The translations under genes were made by a program, and so were the position numbers. A DNA stretch of 64,000 bases from Desulfomarina profundi (GTDB lineage Bacteria > Desulfobacterota > Desulfobulbia > Desulfobulbales > Desulfocapsaceae): NCBI RefSeq assembly GCF_019703855.1, contig NZ_AP024086.1, positions 1,632,501-1,696,500 of the forward strand, given 5' to 3'. Under the pieces are notes generated by a model. That model worked only from the letters and a program-made list of their open reading frames with translations, ran no database searches and had not been told where the DNA came from. Of the stretch, positions 45,135-54,581 are shown piece by piece (position 1 is the first letter of the stretch; each line of letters begins with the position of its first letter).

Positions 45135-46106
45135 GTGAGTGAGGGTAGCACAGAAAATCCGGAAATCAGAAGTATACTGAGAAATATTCTTCTTTTTTCG
45201 ATTGCACTGGTACTGCCCGGACTGCAATGGACACTCTTCGGCTGGCTGCATATGCTGCTTCCTGTGTGTGTCTTTTATCTGCTCGGCAGATATGGAATAC
45301 GTTCCGGCAACAGAATGGTTCTTTCTTCGCTGGCACTGGCTCTTCTGATTTACCTGCTGGCCCGTCGGGTCGATTTTTTTCTCCTGTCGGTCTCCTTGTT
45401 GCCGGTGAGTTATGTTCTTATTCAATCAGCTCGACGCAGGGAATCTCCAGCAATCAGCGGCCTGAAAGGCGTACTTGTTCTTGCCGCATGCTGGATTCTG
45501 GCATTTGCTGGTCTGTCCATAGGAGCAGAGACTTCCTTTTACGCTCAACTGCTACTCACACTTGATAAAGGAATTGGAGAGGCACTGCAATATTACAGAA
45601 CCAGTGAAAACATCAGTTCGGATTCGCTACTGCTGCTTGAAACCACACTGCAGCAGATGAAGGTTATTATACCGGTAATAATGCCTGCCATGCTTGGCAG
45701 CTTTATTTTATTGATAACATGGTTCACCATGGTTTCCGGCAACAAACTGGTGACACGGACATGTGGCTGGGCGCCCTGGGAACAATATCGTTACTGGCAG
45801 CTCCCGGATAAACTTATCTGGATCGTCATTATTTCAGGAATGATCATTCTGGTACCGACATCGCCCATGAGGAGTTTCGGGATCAATGTTCTAATTCTTT
45901 TGAGTATAATATATTGTTTTCAAGGTCTTTCAATTGCTGTATTTTTCCTGGAAAAATGGAATATTCCTATTTTTTTCAGGTCATTTTTTTATATTATGAT
46001 AATCTTTCAGTCTTTTGGTACGGTTCTACTCCTCGTTGTCGGTATTGGTGACATCTGGCTGGATTTCCGTAAACTGCATCAAAAACCTGAAGAACCCGGT
46101 GATTAA
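45135..46106 (+). CDS. DUF2232 (YybS-like) membrane protein
   Basis: A 323-aa integral membrane protein with about eight hydrophobic helices, for example ILLFSIALVLPGLQWTLFGW, LLPVCVFYLLGRYG, GVLVLAACWILAFAG and the C-terminal FYIMIIFQSFGTVLLLVVGIG. Position between rpsR and rplI is the standard location of DUF2232 proteins in Desulfobacterota, and the closing pattern (LPTSPMRSFGINVLILLSIIY, FFRSFFYIM) agrees. Start is GTG with AGGGG upstream. The role of the family is not established; S-component-like transport has been suggested for relatives. Confidence 0.8.
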   Translation: MSEGSTENPEIRSILRNILLFSIALVLPGLQWTLFGWLHMLLPVCVFYLLGRYGIRSGNRMVLSSLALALLIYLLARRVDFFLLSVSLLPVSYVLIQSARRRESPAISGLKGVLVLAACWILAFAGLSIGAETSFYAQLLLTLDKGIGEALQYYRTSENISSDSLLLLETTLQQMKVIIPVIMPAMLGSFILLITWFTMVSGNKLVTRTCGWAPWEQYRYWQLPDKLIWIVIISGMIILVPTSPMRSFGINVLILLSIIYCFQGLSIAVFFLEKWNIPIFFRSFFYIMIIFQSFGTVLLLVVGIGDIWLDFRKLHQKPEEPGD

Positions 46107-46242
46107 AATAACAGGCCGAAGCTGTGTACGACTCTGGTCATGTTAAAAAAATTCAACACGTTTTAACCCGACTCACAGACAACCAAAAGTGATAAAACTC
46201 GTTTTAGTCGGATTATAAGCACACATATACAGGAGTTTAAAA

Positions 46243-46698
46243 ATGGAACTCATTTTAAAAGAAACGATCAGCTCCCTTGGGCGTGAAGGTGATGTTGTTA
46301 CCGTTAAAGACGGGTATGGAAGAAATTACCTGTTGCCCCAGGGGAAGGCCATGTTGGCCAATGAGCAGAATCTTGCCATACTTGCCAGGAACAGGGCAGC
46401 AATTGAGGCTAAACTTGAAAAAGAGCAGAAACTTGCCGAAAAAACAGCCAAAAAGATTTCAGCACTCAATATTGAAATTGAGCAGCTTGCTGGAGATGAT
46501 GAGCGACTCTTCGGCTCAGTCACAAATGCGGATATCTGTGAGAAACTGGCTGATTTGAACGTTAATCTGGATAAACGGCAGATTCTCCTGACAGATCCGA
46601 TAAAAACCCTTGGAGAAACAAAAGTTCAGGTTAAAGTCGGGTTTCAGATGACCGCTGAAATCACTGTCAAGGTTGTTCCTCTGCAGGCAAAAGAATAG
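46243..46698 (+). CDS. rplI: 50S ribosomal protein L9
   Basis: A 151-aa ribosomal protein with MELILKETISSLGREGDVVT, VKDGYGRNYLLPQGKAMLA at the N-terminal domain (about 1-50), a connecting helix, and LFGSVTNADICEKL with VKVGFQMTAEITVKVVPL in the C-terminal domain. Length is normal. AGGAG lies upstream. A hairpin terminator follows before dnaB. Confidence 0.97.
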   Translation: MELILKETISSLGREGDVVTVKDGYGRNYLLPQGKAMLANEQNLAILARNRAAIEAKLEKEQKLAEKTAKKISALNIEIEQLAGDDERLFGSVTNADICEKLADLNVNLDKRQILLTDPIKTLGETKVQVKVGFQMTAEITVKVVPLQAKE

Positions 46699-46842
46699 GC
46701 TTTAAGACAATCTAAACCTCTGACCTGCACTCAAGCAGGTTTCAGTTGACATTACTTCGTCTCCTGGTACTCTCGTGAGAGAGCAGACAGTCAGGTCCTT
46801 ATGGAAGTGTAAAACCGCAACAGAACTTCCAGACATATAATA

Positions 46843-46882
46843 AAAAACACACCTTAAGGTTCTTCCTTCATGGTGTGTTTTT
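46843..46882 (+). terminator. Hairpin terminator between rplI and dnaB
   Basis: An 11-bp perfect stem AAAAACACACC / GGTGTGTTTTT with an 18-nt loop, followed by T-rich sequence, about 145 bp after the rplI stop. It suggests dnaB is at least partly separately transcribed. Confidence 0.7.
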
Positions 46883-46932
46883 GTTTCTTTATTAAGTCCC
46901 ACTTACTCTGCCAAATGGAAGAATATTTTACT

Positions 46933-48299
46933 ATGGATCAACCCCGCGGCCAGATAGTTGCCGGCAGAATGCCCCCTCAGAATGTTGAGGCTGAACAGGC
47001 TGTTCTCGGCTCAATTCTTCTCAAAGCCGATACTTTTGGCAAAGTCCTTGAAATTTTAAAACCGGAAGACTTTTATAAAGATGGTCACAAACTCATTTTC
47101 GAGGTGATGATTGATCTTTTTGAGAAGAACGAACCACAGGATGTTCTGACTGTATCAAATCTTCTTCGTGACACCAACCGACTTGAAGAAGCGGGAGGAG
47201 CCACATATCTTGCCACTCTTACTTCAATTGTCCCCGTCACTTCGAACATCTCCAGCTACGCTAAAATTATCAGGGAAAAATCAATTCTCCGTAAATTGAT
47301 AGAAGTAAATACAGACATTGCCGCCAGATGCTATGAGGAACAGAACGACATTGATATCCTCGTGGATCAGGCGGAACAGGCGATTTTTGATATTGCCGGC
47401 AAAAAAAGCGGACAAAATTTCACTCCAATTAAATCTATAGTCCCGAAGCCTTTGCAACAGTCGAACAGCTGTACCAGAGAAAGGAGCTGATAACAGGGGT
47501 TCCCACCGGATATATTGACATTGACAGGATGACTGCGGGGCTGCAACCATCTGATCTGATTATCGTTGCCGCCAGACCTTCCATGGGAAAAACTTCGTTC
47601 GCCATGAATATTGCCCAGAATGCTGCTCTGGTCGAAAAAACCGGTGTCGCGGTTTTCAGCCTGGAAATGTCAAAGGAGCAGCTTGTCATGCGTCTTCTCA
47701 GTTCTGCGGGACGTATAGACTCCCAGCGAATCCGAACCGGCAAACTGCAGAAAGAAGACTGGGCAAAACTGACACGGGCAGTTGGTATGCTCTCTGAGGC
47801 CCCCATTTTCATTGATGACACTCCTGCCATCTCCGTACTTGAAATGAGAGCAAAGGTACGAAGACTGGCTGCTCAGCATGATATCGGGCTTATCATTGTC
47901 GATTATCTCCAGCTGATGAGAGGAAGAGGAGCCATAGAAAACCGTACCCAGGAGATCAGTGAAATTTCCAGATCCCTGAAAGCTCTTGCAAAGGAGCATA
48001 ATGTTCCGGTAATCGCCCTTTCCCAGCTCAATCGTAGTCTGGAAAGCAGAACCGATAAGCGCCCCATGATGTCTGATTTGAGAGAATCCGGGGCAATTGA
48101 GCAGGATGCCGATGTTATCTGTTTTATTTATCGTGATGAGGTTTATAACAAGTCGGAAGATAACCCTGACAGGGGTATCGCTGAAATTATCATTGGTAAA
48201 CAGAGAAACGGTCCCACCGGGATCACCAAGTTGACATTCATTAAAGAATTCACCATGTTTGAAAACATGAGTATCTACGATGAACAGGAAGGATACTGA
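46933..48299 (+). CDS. dnaB: Replicative DNA helicase DnaB (frame break)
   Basis: Hexameric helicase that unwinds the replication fork. The N-terminal domain runs from [30 protein letters not shown] through [12 protein letters not shown]. After SIVP the frame ends early at 47490. Adding one C to the CCC at 47442-47444 restores [35 protein letters not shown], and the RecA-like domain follows: [20 protein letters not shown] (Walker A), [24 protein letters not shown] and [10 protein letters not shown]. The corrected length is 455 aa, normal for DnaB. As dnaB is essential, a sequencing or assembly error is far more likely than a true mutation. The start at 46933 has GGAAG upstream. Confidence 0.9.
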
Positions 48300-48366
48300 T
48301 TTTCCCATTATAAAGGGTCCGCTTGAAAAATGTACAGCCGACCTGAAAGCTTTTTGAGGCCGCAAA

Positions 48367-50856
48367 ATGACGATGAACCATAAAACTGACAGCAGATACG
48401 ATTTCAACACTATTGAAGAAAAATGGCAGAAAATATGGGAAGAGAAGAAAATCTACCGGGTCAATGAAAAGAGCACAAAAGAGAAATATTACGTTCTGGA
48501 AATGTTCCCCTACCCTTCCGGCCGGATCCATATGGGCCACGTAAGGAACTATTCCATCGGGGATGTCATTGCCAGGTATAAAAGATTGAGAGGTTTTAAT
48601 GTCCTTCACCCCATGGGGTGGGACGCTTTCGGTTTGCCCGCAGAAAATGCAGCCCAGAAAAACAACAGCCATCCTGCTGACTGGACCTATTCCAACATAG
48701 ATTACATGCGCAGACAATTGCGTAGACTTGGCCTTTCCTACGACTGGCAAAGAGAAATTGCCACCTGTAATCCAGAATATTATCGATGGGAACAGCTGCT
48801 CTTTATCGAAATGTTCGAAAAGGGGATCGTTTACCAGAAGGAAACCAAGGTCAACTGGTGTGAAACCTGCCAGACGGTTCTTGCCAACGAACAGGTCATT
48901 GAAGGATGCTGCTGGCGCTGTGACGAGGCTGTCCATCCGAGAGAGATGAGCGGCTGGTTCTTCAAAATTACCGATTATGCCGAAGAACTGCTTGCTGACC
49001 TTGATCTTCTCAAAGGCTGGCCAGAAAAAGTCATTACCATGCAGCGAAACTGGATCGGTAAATCCACCGGACTCACCTGCAATTTCAGCGTGGATGGCTC
49101 CGAGCTGACTATTCCTATTTTTACCACCCGGCCGGATACTATTTTCGGTGTAACCTTTATGTCAATCGCACCGGAACATCCCCTCCTGGAAGAACTTGTC
49201 CAAGGCACGGAAAAAGAAGATGAAGTTAAAGAATTTGCAAAAGAAATCATCATAGAAAAACAACGCCGGAATATTGAGGAAGAGCCTGAAAAACGCGGTA
49301 TTTTTACCGGCAGATACTGTATTAATCCATTTGATAATTCAAAAATTCCAATCTATGTTGCCAATTTTGTTCTCATGGAATATGGCACTGGAGCAGTCAT
49401 GGCCGTACCTGCCCACGATGAAAGGGATTTTGAATTTGCCCGCAAATACAACCTGGAAATACGACCTGTCGTTCAGCCTGATGACACCATCCTCGATCCA
49501 GCAACCATGGAAACGGCCTCAACCCTCCCGGGCACCCTTGTGGATTCGGGAGAATTCACCGGAATGGATTCCGTCAAAGCCCAGGCGGCAATCATCGCCT
49601 ACGCGGAACAGCATGGCTTCGGTGGTCCCCATGTCACTTACAGGTTACGGGACTGGGGCATCTCCCGACAGCGGTACTGGGGCGCCCCCATTCCCATGGT
49701 ACATTGTGAAAAATGCGGCGTCCAGCCGGTAGCCTGTGAAGAGCTTCCAGTCCTGCTTCCCGAAGATGCAAAAGGGGAAACATGTTCCCCCCTGCACCAG
49801 AGGCAGTCGTTCATTAAAACAACCTGCCCTCAATGCGGAGCAGCAGCCAGACGGGAAACGGATACCATGGATACCTTTATGGAATCCTCATGGTATTTTG
49901 CCAGATACACCTGCCCCCGTTTTATCGACGCGCCTCTGGACAGGGAAAAAGCCTCTTACTGGCTGCCCGTAGACCAGTATATCGGTGGCGTGGAACACGC
50001 TATCCTTCATCTCCTCTATTCACGTTTCTTCACCAAAGTTTTAAGAGATCTCGGCTACCTTGATATTGACGAGCCTTTTACCAATCTGCTCACCCAGGGG
50101 ATGGTCATTAAAGATGGCTCCAAAATGTCAAAGTCCAAGGGAAATGTTGTCGACCCACATGATCTCGTTCAACAATATGGTGCTGATACAGTCCGTCTCT
50201 TCAGTCTTTTTGCTGCGCCCCCTGAACGTGATCTGGAATGGAATGCCCAAGGTGTTGAAGGTGCTTCCCGTTTTTTAAACAGGGTGTACAGATTTATCTC
50301 TGCACACAGGGACATACTAGTGCAGCATCAGGATATTCCTGTCCAACCAGGTCCGGATGGAAAAGCTCTCAACAGAAAAACCCATCAGACCATTAAAAGA
50401 GTTACCGAGACGATTGAAAATAATTTCCATTTCAATACGGCCATTAGTGCCATGATGGAGCTGTTCAATGTCCTTTCATCCCTTGTGGGTGACTCTGGTG
50501 AATCCCAAGTTGAACCCGGGATTATAAAAGAATCAGTCACAACCCTGCTCGTTCTTCTTTCTCCCATGGTGCCCCATTTCACTGCAGAAATGTGGGAAAT
50601 TGCCGGTAACCCGGGGAGTGTCGAGGATCAGCCATGGCCTGTATATGACATAGAAGCCGCCAGAGAGGAACTGCTGACAATTGTAGTTCAGGTTATGGGA
50701 AAGGTAAGATCACGGCTTCAGGTGGACCCGGATATCAGTGACGAGGAGCTCATAAAACTGGCCATGTCTGATGAAAATGCCCGGAAATTCATCGCAGACA
50801 AGCCTGTGCGAAAAACAATTGTCGTAAAGAAGAAACTTGTTAATATCGTCATTTGA
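48367..50856 (+). CDS. leuS: Leucyl-tRNA synthetase
   Basis: Class I synthetase of 829 aa. MFPYPSGRIHMGHVRNYSIG contains the HIGH motif (HMGH), the CP1 editing domain has TTRPDTIFGVTFM and MAVPAHDERDFEFARKYN, then LRDWGISRQRYWGAPIPM, the KMSKS loop in KDGSKMSKSKGNVVDPHD and the anticodon-binding region. Two zinc ribbons are seen, in CETCQTVLANEQVIEGCCWRC and CEKCGVQP/CPQCGAAARR. GAGG precedes the ATG. It is followed 64 bp later by lptE, the order seen across Proteobacteria. Confidence 0.97.
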   Translation: MTMNHKTDSRYDFNTIEEKWQKIWEEKKIYRVNEKSTKEKYYVLEMFPYPSGRIHMGHVRNYSIGDVIARYKRLRGFNVLHPMGWDAFGLPAENAAQKNNSHPADWTYSNIDYMRRQLRRLGLSYDWQREIATCNPEYYRWEQLLFIEMFEKGIVYQKETKVNWCETCQTVLANEQVIEGCCWRCDEAVHPREMSGWFFKITDYAEELLADLDLLKGWPEKVITMQRNWIGKSTGLTCNFSVDGSELTIPIFTTRPDTIFGVTFMSIAPEHPLLEELVQGTEKEDEVKEFAKEIIIEKQRRNIEEEPEKRGIFTGRYCINPFDNSKIPIYVANFVLMEYGTGAVMAVPAHDERDFEFARKYNLEIRPVVQPDDTILDPATMETASTLPGTLVDSGEFTGMDSVKAQAAIIAYAEQHGFGGPHVTYRLRDWGISRQRYWGAPIPMVHCEKCGVQPVACEELPVLLPEDAKGETCSPLHQRQSFIKTTCPQCGAAARRETDTMDTFMESSWYFARYTCPRFIDAPLDREKASYWLPVDQYIGGVEHAILHLLYSRFFTKVLRDLGYLDIDEPFTNLLTQGMVIKDGSKMSKSKGNVVDPHDLVQQYGADTVRLFSLFAAPPERDLEWNAQGVEGASRFLNRVYRFISAHRDILVQHQDIPVQPGPDGKALNRKTHQTIKRVTETIENNFHFNTAISAMMELFNVLSSLVGDSGESQVEPGIIKESVTTLLVLLSPMVPHFTAEMWEIAGNPGSVEDQPWPVYDIEAAREELLTIVVQVMGKVRSRLQVDPDISDEELIKLAMSDENARKFIADKPVRKTIVVKKKLVNIVI

Positions 50857-50920
50857 GACTACTCTTGACGGACATTAATATCATCTTTTTTTCAAACACG
50901 TACATTCCAGGAGAAAACAC

Positions 50921-51445
50921 GTGAAACCTGTATACCGCTTCCTGCCTGTTCTTTTTATTGTTACATTTTTGATGGTTTCCTGCGGATATCATAATCCGAA
51001 TATCTATACAGGACCTGCCAGATCAATATATATAACTGAATGGAAAAACCGTACCAACGTAATGGATCTTCATTCCAAAATTTACAGATCCCTTACAAAA
51101 TGGTTCCAGAAATCATCCTCCATTTCCATTGTTAACAGCAAGAAAAATGCGGATCTTATTCTTGCCGGAGAAATTGTTTCCATTGATTTGCCGAGCCTCT
51201 CCTATGGTATTGACAGTACTACCAATGAGGTAAAGGTTCGCCTGCGGATCAGGTATATTCTCAAAGAAATTGCCACCAATAAAATTCTTCTTGAAATTCC
51301 GAATGAAGTCTGGACCCAGGAATACCTGAGTGGGACATCTTCCAGTGAAAATGCTGACAATGAGACCGAGGCATTGAATATCATCATTGAGGATCTGGCA
51401 CAGAAGATTTATCGTAACTCCATTTCCGGACTTCCACAGCTCTGA
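50921..51445 (+). CDS. lptE: LPS-assembly lipoprotein LptE
   Basis: Outer-membrane lipoprotein that plugs LptD for lipopolysaccharide insertion. The 174-aa precursor has a signal peptide with lipobox FLMVSCGYHNP (lipidated Cys at about residue 21), then the LptE/RlpB pattern IYITEWKNRTNVMDLHSKIY, LILAGEIVSIDLPSLSYG and IIEDLAQKIYRNSIS. Location directly after leuS is diagnostic of lptE. The start is GTG, with AGGAG upstream. Together with lptF, lpxK and lpxC it shows a complete Lpt-style outer membrane. Confidence 0.86.
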   Translation: MKPVYRFLPVLFIVTFLMVSCGYHNPNIYTGPARSIYITEWKNRTNVMDLHSKIYRSLTKWFQKSSSISIVNSKKNADLILAGEIVSIDLPSLSYGIDSTTNEVKVRLRIRYILKEIATNKILLEIPNEVWTQEYLSGTSSSENADNETEALNIIIEDLAQKIYRNSISGLPQL

Positions 51446-51470
51446 AAATAACCGTAAATTTTTTTTGAGA

Positions 51471-51647
51471 ACGGGTCTGTTTACAACTGAAGGGTACCCT
51501 GAAAAATTAGAATTTTCGTTCGAGATCAAGGAATAGAAAAATTTAAAAGCGCAGCATATTGAGCATATGTGAGCATTTTTCATTTTTCTGTAACGCAGAG
51601 ACCGGACGAAAAAGCCATTTTTCAAGGTGGCCTGAAAACAGACCCGT
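51471..51647 (+). repeat. Dispersed repeat family A (MITE-like), complete copy
   Basis: A 177-bp non-coding element with perfect 12-bp inverted ends: ACGGGTCTGTTT at 51471-51482 and AAACAGACCCGT at 51636-51647. The interior (AAAAGCGCAGCATATT, GCATATGTGAGCATTTTT) is shared with the copy at 8982. It lies between lptE and dusB. Confidence 0.75.
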
Positions 51648-51690
51648 TTTTGAACACTGGTCTTCTGTAATTATCTCCCATTTCATTCAT

Positions 51691-51855
51691 GATGGACTCG
51701 TAAAAACTCCGATCTACTGCGTTGTGGGGTGATCGTGTAATGCTCGACGTACTCCATGTACGCCTGCGCTTACACGACACCACCACGCCTTGCATATCGA
51801 AGTTTTTCCAGAGTCCATCTGAGAACGTTGAACGACTTTTTACGAGATCATCATT
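51691..51855. repeat. Large imperfect palindromic element abutting dusB
   Basis: GATGGACTC at 51691 pairs with GAGTCCATC ending at 51819, and about 60 bp on each side are reverse-complementary (for example CGTACTCCATGTACGC at the apex, and TCGTGTAA pairing TTACACGA). A second, outer match, CTCGTAAAAA and TTTTTACGAG, extends to about 51850, just before the dusB ATG. It codes for nothing and would fold as a long hairpin in the dusB leader. Confidence 0.7.
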
Positions 51856-51856
51856 C

Positions 51857-52795
51857 ATGGTTACGATTGCCGGTTTCTCTCTTGATTCACCGTTTATACT
51901 TGCCCCCCTTGCAGGCTACACAGATCTGCCCTTCCGCCTTCTCTGTCGCAGGTACGGTGCCGGCTATTGTGTTTCTGAAATGATCAGCTGTCACGGAATT
52001 ACCTACAGACAGAAAAAGACACTGGGAATGCTCCAGACAACTGAAGAGGAACAACCCGTTTCTTTCCAGCTTTTTGGCAATGATCCCGATATTATGGCAG
52101 AAGCAGCTTCAATTATGACTGAATACCACCCGGCCATGATTGATATTAACATGGGATGTCCCGTTAAAAAAGTGACCAAGCGGGGAGCAGGGGCCGCACT
52201 GATGTCTGAACCACAGCTTGCAGAACAGATTATAAAAAAGGTGATCAGTGCAACCAATCTTCCCGTCACAGTTAAAATCAGATGCGGGGTCAATGCAAAA
52301 CAGATCAATGGTGTTACCTTTGCCCGTATGGCGGAACAGGCAGGTGTATCAGCCATTGCCGTTCATGGTCGGACTTGGAGTCAGGGTTTTTCAGGCAGTG
52401 CCGACCATACTGTTCTTGCTGAAATAAAGAAATCAGTTGCAATTCCGGTCATCGGAAACGGTGACATTCTTAGTTATGATGAAGGACTGAAACTGATGCA
52501 GGACACAGGATGTGACGCAGTGATGATCGGCAGAGGAGCCCTGGGGAACCCCTGGATTTTTTCCGGAAATAACAGGCCGGATTCCTGTGAAAAAATTAAA
52601 TCAGCAGCACTGGAACATCTTGATCTTATAGAACAGTTCCTCCCGGCTGACCGTATTCTGGGGTATATCAAGAACCACATCAGCAGATATTTCAAGGGCT
52701 TGCCGGGAAGTTCCAGGATCAGGCAGAAAATTTTCTCCTGTCACTCAGTCAGGGAATTAAGAGAGGAAACACTGGAAAGAAGTTTACATCGTTAA
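51857..52795 (+). CDS. dusB: tRNA-dihydrouridine synthase
   Basis: Flavoenzyme that reduces uridines in tRNA D-loops. The 312-aa product has FILAPLAGYTDLPFRLLCRR, the NMGCPVKKVTKRGAGAAL motif with the catalytic cysteine, VKIRCGVN, IAVHGRTWSQGFSG and GNGDILSYDEGL plus IGRGALGNPWIF for FMN binding: a standard DusB. ATG 51857 is chosen; an in-frame reading from 51722 runs through the palindromic element and has no family match. No strong ribosome binding site is visible, so the element may affect translation. Confidence 0.92.
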   Translation: MVTIAGFSLDSPFILAPLAGYTDLPFRLLCRRYGAGYCVSEMISCHGITYRQKKTLGMLQTTEEEQPVSFQLFGNDPDIMAEAASIMTEYHPAMIDINMGCPVKKVTKRGAGAALMSEPQLAEQIIKKVISATNLPVTVKIRCGVNAKQINGVTFARMAEQAGVSAIAVHGRTWSQGFSGSADHTVLAEIKKSVAIPVIGNGDILSYDEGLKLMQDTGCDAVMIGRGALGNPWIFSGNNRPDSCEKIKSAALEHLDLIEQFLPADRILGYIKNHISRYFKGLPGSSRIRQKIFSCHSVRELREETLERSLHR

Positions 52796-52900
52796 ACTGT
52801 ATCACCTCATTGCAAAAGTTTTACTGTCTGACAAACGAAGTATTCAGGAACTTTGGATACACCGTCGCCTGAACTGATGGAAAATACAGATTAATTCGTT

Positions 52901-53145
52901 CCTAAATCCTGCAATTGGCAAGTTTTTCGGAGATGCGAGGCATCAAGGGCGCAGACGTATTAACATACTTCAAGCACTTGATAACGAAGTAGATTCGATA
53001 AAATTGCCAATCCCCCAGGGCAAGGGAATAAAGAAAAAACAATCTCACTCTAATAGTGAGTAGTACAGCCCCTACTGTAATATTAAAACTATCTTTTTAT
53101 ACATTATAAATATTTTTTCTTTGTTCCCGAAGTGCAGGATTTAGG
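52901..53145. repeat. 245-bp repeat family C with perfect inverted ends
   Basis: CCTAAATCCTGCA at 52901-52913 and TGCAGGATTTAGG at 53133-53145 form perfect 13-bp inverted ends. Interior blocks GATAACGAAGTAGATTCG and TAAAATTGCCAATCC match the copy at 22632-22878, which has the same length. A CTCACT/AGTGAG hairpin is inside. It occupies most of the gap between dusB and the M48 peptidase gene, ending 8 bp from the peptidase stop. Confidence 0.75.
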
Positions 53146-53152
53146 TCGTTGA

Positions 53153-54562
53153 TCATTTTCGCAACTGTTTTATTTTTTTTAATAATTTTGTACTTTCTTC
53201 GCGAATTTTTGGCGAAAGATCTTTACTGTTCAATGCGCTTCGAAAACTCATTTTAGCGAATTTGAGTTTGCCCTCATAAAGATAAAACTTCCCCAGATAG
53301 TAAGAGGAAAGACCATCGTGATTTTCATCGGCCGCAATTTTTCCCAATTGAAAATAAGCATCTGAATATTCCGGCATTTCAACAACAACCCTTTGCAGGT
53401 AGTTTCTTGCCTGTTCTGTCATTCCAAGCCGATAATAGATTTTCGCCAGAGCAAAAGTTGCATACATATCGAGATTATTTTTCTGTAACACATTTTCAAA
53501 TGTATGTTTTGCAGCCTGCAACCTGCCTTCATCAAATTCTATCATTCCCCTGTCGGTCAGTAATATTGTTTTATCCGGAAAAAACTGAATGACCTTTTGA
53601 AGATATTCCAGGGCATGTCTATAATCATTTTCCTTGCGGGAAATCTGTGACAGACCATAATCAGCCATGATACGGGAAAACTCGGATGTTTTTTTATCCG
53701 CAAGAATTGAAGCCAGAGCAGCTTTCAATCTGGTTGCATCTTTAACCTGTGAGAGAATTCTGTATTTAAACCGCATGAAGGCAAAATCATTTCCCTTCAT
53801 AAAATGATGCTGTATATGCTGGCCTTTTTCTATATCAACCAGGGACTGAATATACTCAAGTCTCGCCTCGGGATTAGGATGCGTCAACAGGTACTGGGGC
53901 AACTTGTCACTTCTGTAACGGGCAATTCTGCGCATGGCTTCCAGCATTTTAACCTGCCCCCGCGGATTTCTACCCATTTTTTCCATCCATTCAAAAGCAA
54001 GCAGATCTGCCTCTTCCTCATCGATCCGGCTGTAATGAAGATTGATACTCTGCCCTGTTGCCAGCGCCCCGGTCAAAAGAACAGGGGCGACTGTCCCTCC
54101 GAAAGCCACAGCGGCCACAGCCATACCAAGGGTTGCCAGGCTTGTGTATTTTCCCTTTTCTACCCTGGACGCCAGATGTCGTTTAACAATATGACCAATT
54201 TCATGGGCTATTACGGAAACAAGCTCATCTTCTGACTGCATGGTACCAATTAACCCGGAATGGAGAAAAATGAGCCCGGATGGTGCCGCAAACGCGTTGA
54301 ATTCCTTATTGTTTATTACAAAAAAATGATAGTCAAAATACTGTACTCCTGCAACGTCAAGAATACTTTGACCAAGATCATTAATGTATTGCGATATATC
54401 CGGGTCATCAATCAGGTCAAAGGATGACCGGACAGAATAGAGCAGTTTTTCTCCCAGCTCACGCTCATCACCAATTGTAAAGGCAAGCACTCCAGCTGCA
54501 TTGACAAGACAGAGACAGAATACAAGATTAATGATAATAAATTGAAAAAACAGTTTCCTCAT
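53153..54562 (-). CDS. M48 metalloprotease with TPR domain (BepA-like)
   Basis: Periplasmic zinc protease/chaperone of 469 aa related to BepA (YfgC), which services outer-membrane proteins including LptD. A signal peptide (LFFQFIIINLVFCLCLVNAAG) precedes the M48 domain, with HEIGH at residues 120-124, the third zinc ligand in EEEADLLAFEWM and the LTHPNPEARLEYIQS helix that fits a TPR-capped catalytic domain. From about residue 250 four or more TPR units follow, ending near LLKKIKQLRK. A role in outer-membrane quality control alongside lptE is plausible but inferred. Confidence 0.9.
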   Translation of the reverse strand: MRKLFFQFIIINLVFCLCLVNAAGVLAFTIGDERELGEKLLYSVRSSFDLIDDPDISQYINDLGQSILDVAGVQYFDYHFFVINNKEFNAFAAPSGLIFLHSGLIGTMQSEDELVSVIAHEIGHIVKRHLASRVEKGKYTSLATLGMAVAAVAFGGTVAPVLLTGALATGQSINLHYSRIDEEEADLLAFEWMEKMGRNPRGQVKMLEAMRRIARYRSDKLPQYLLTHPNPEARLEYIQSLVDIEKGQHIQHHFMKGNDFAFMRFKYRILSQVKDATRLKAALASILADKKTSEFSRIMADYGLSQISRKENDYRHALEYLQKVIQFFPDKTILLTDRGMIEFDEGRLQAAKHTFENVLQKNNLDMYATFALAKIYYRLGMTEQARNYLQRVVVEMPEYSDAYFQLGKIAADENHDGLSSYYLGKFYLYEGKLKFAKMSFRSALNSKDLSPKIREESTKLLKKIKQLRK

Positions 54563-54581
54563 GGTTCAAGAAATACTCCTT

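Noticed and set aside
51722-51856. Longer N-terminus for dusB
   Set aside because: The extension translates the palindromic element and precedes the conserved DusB start.
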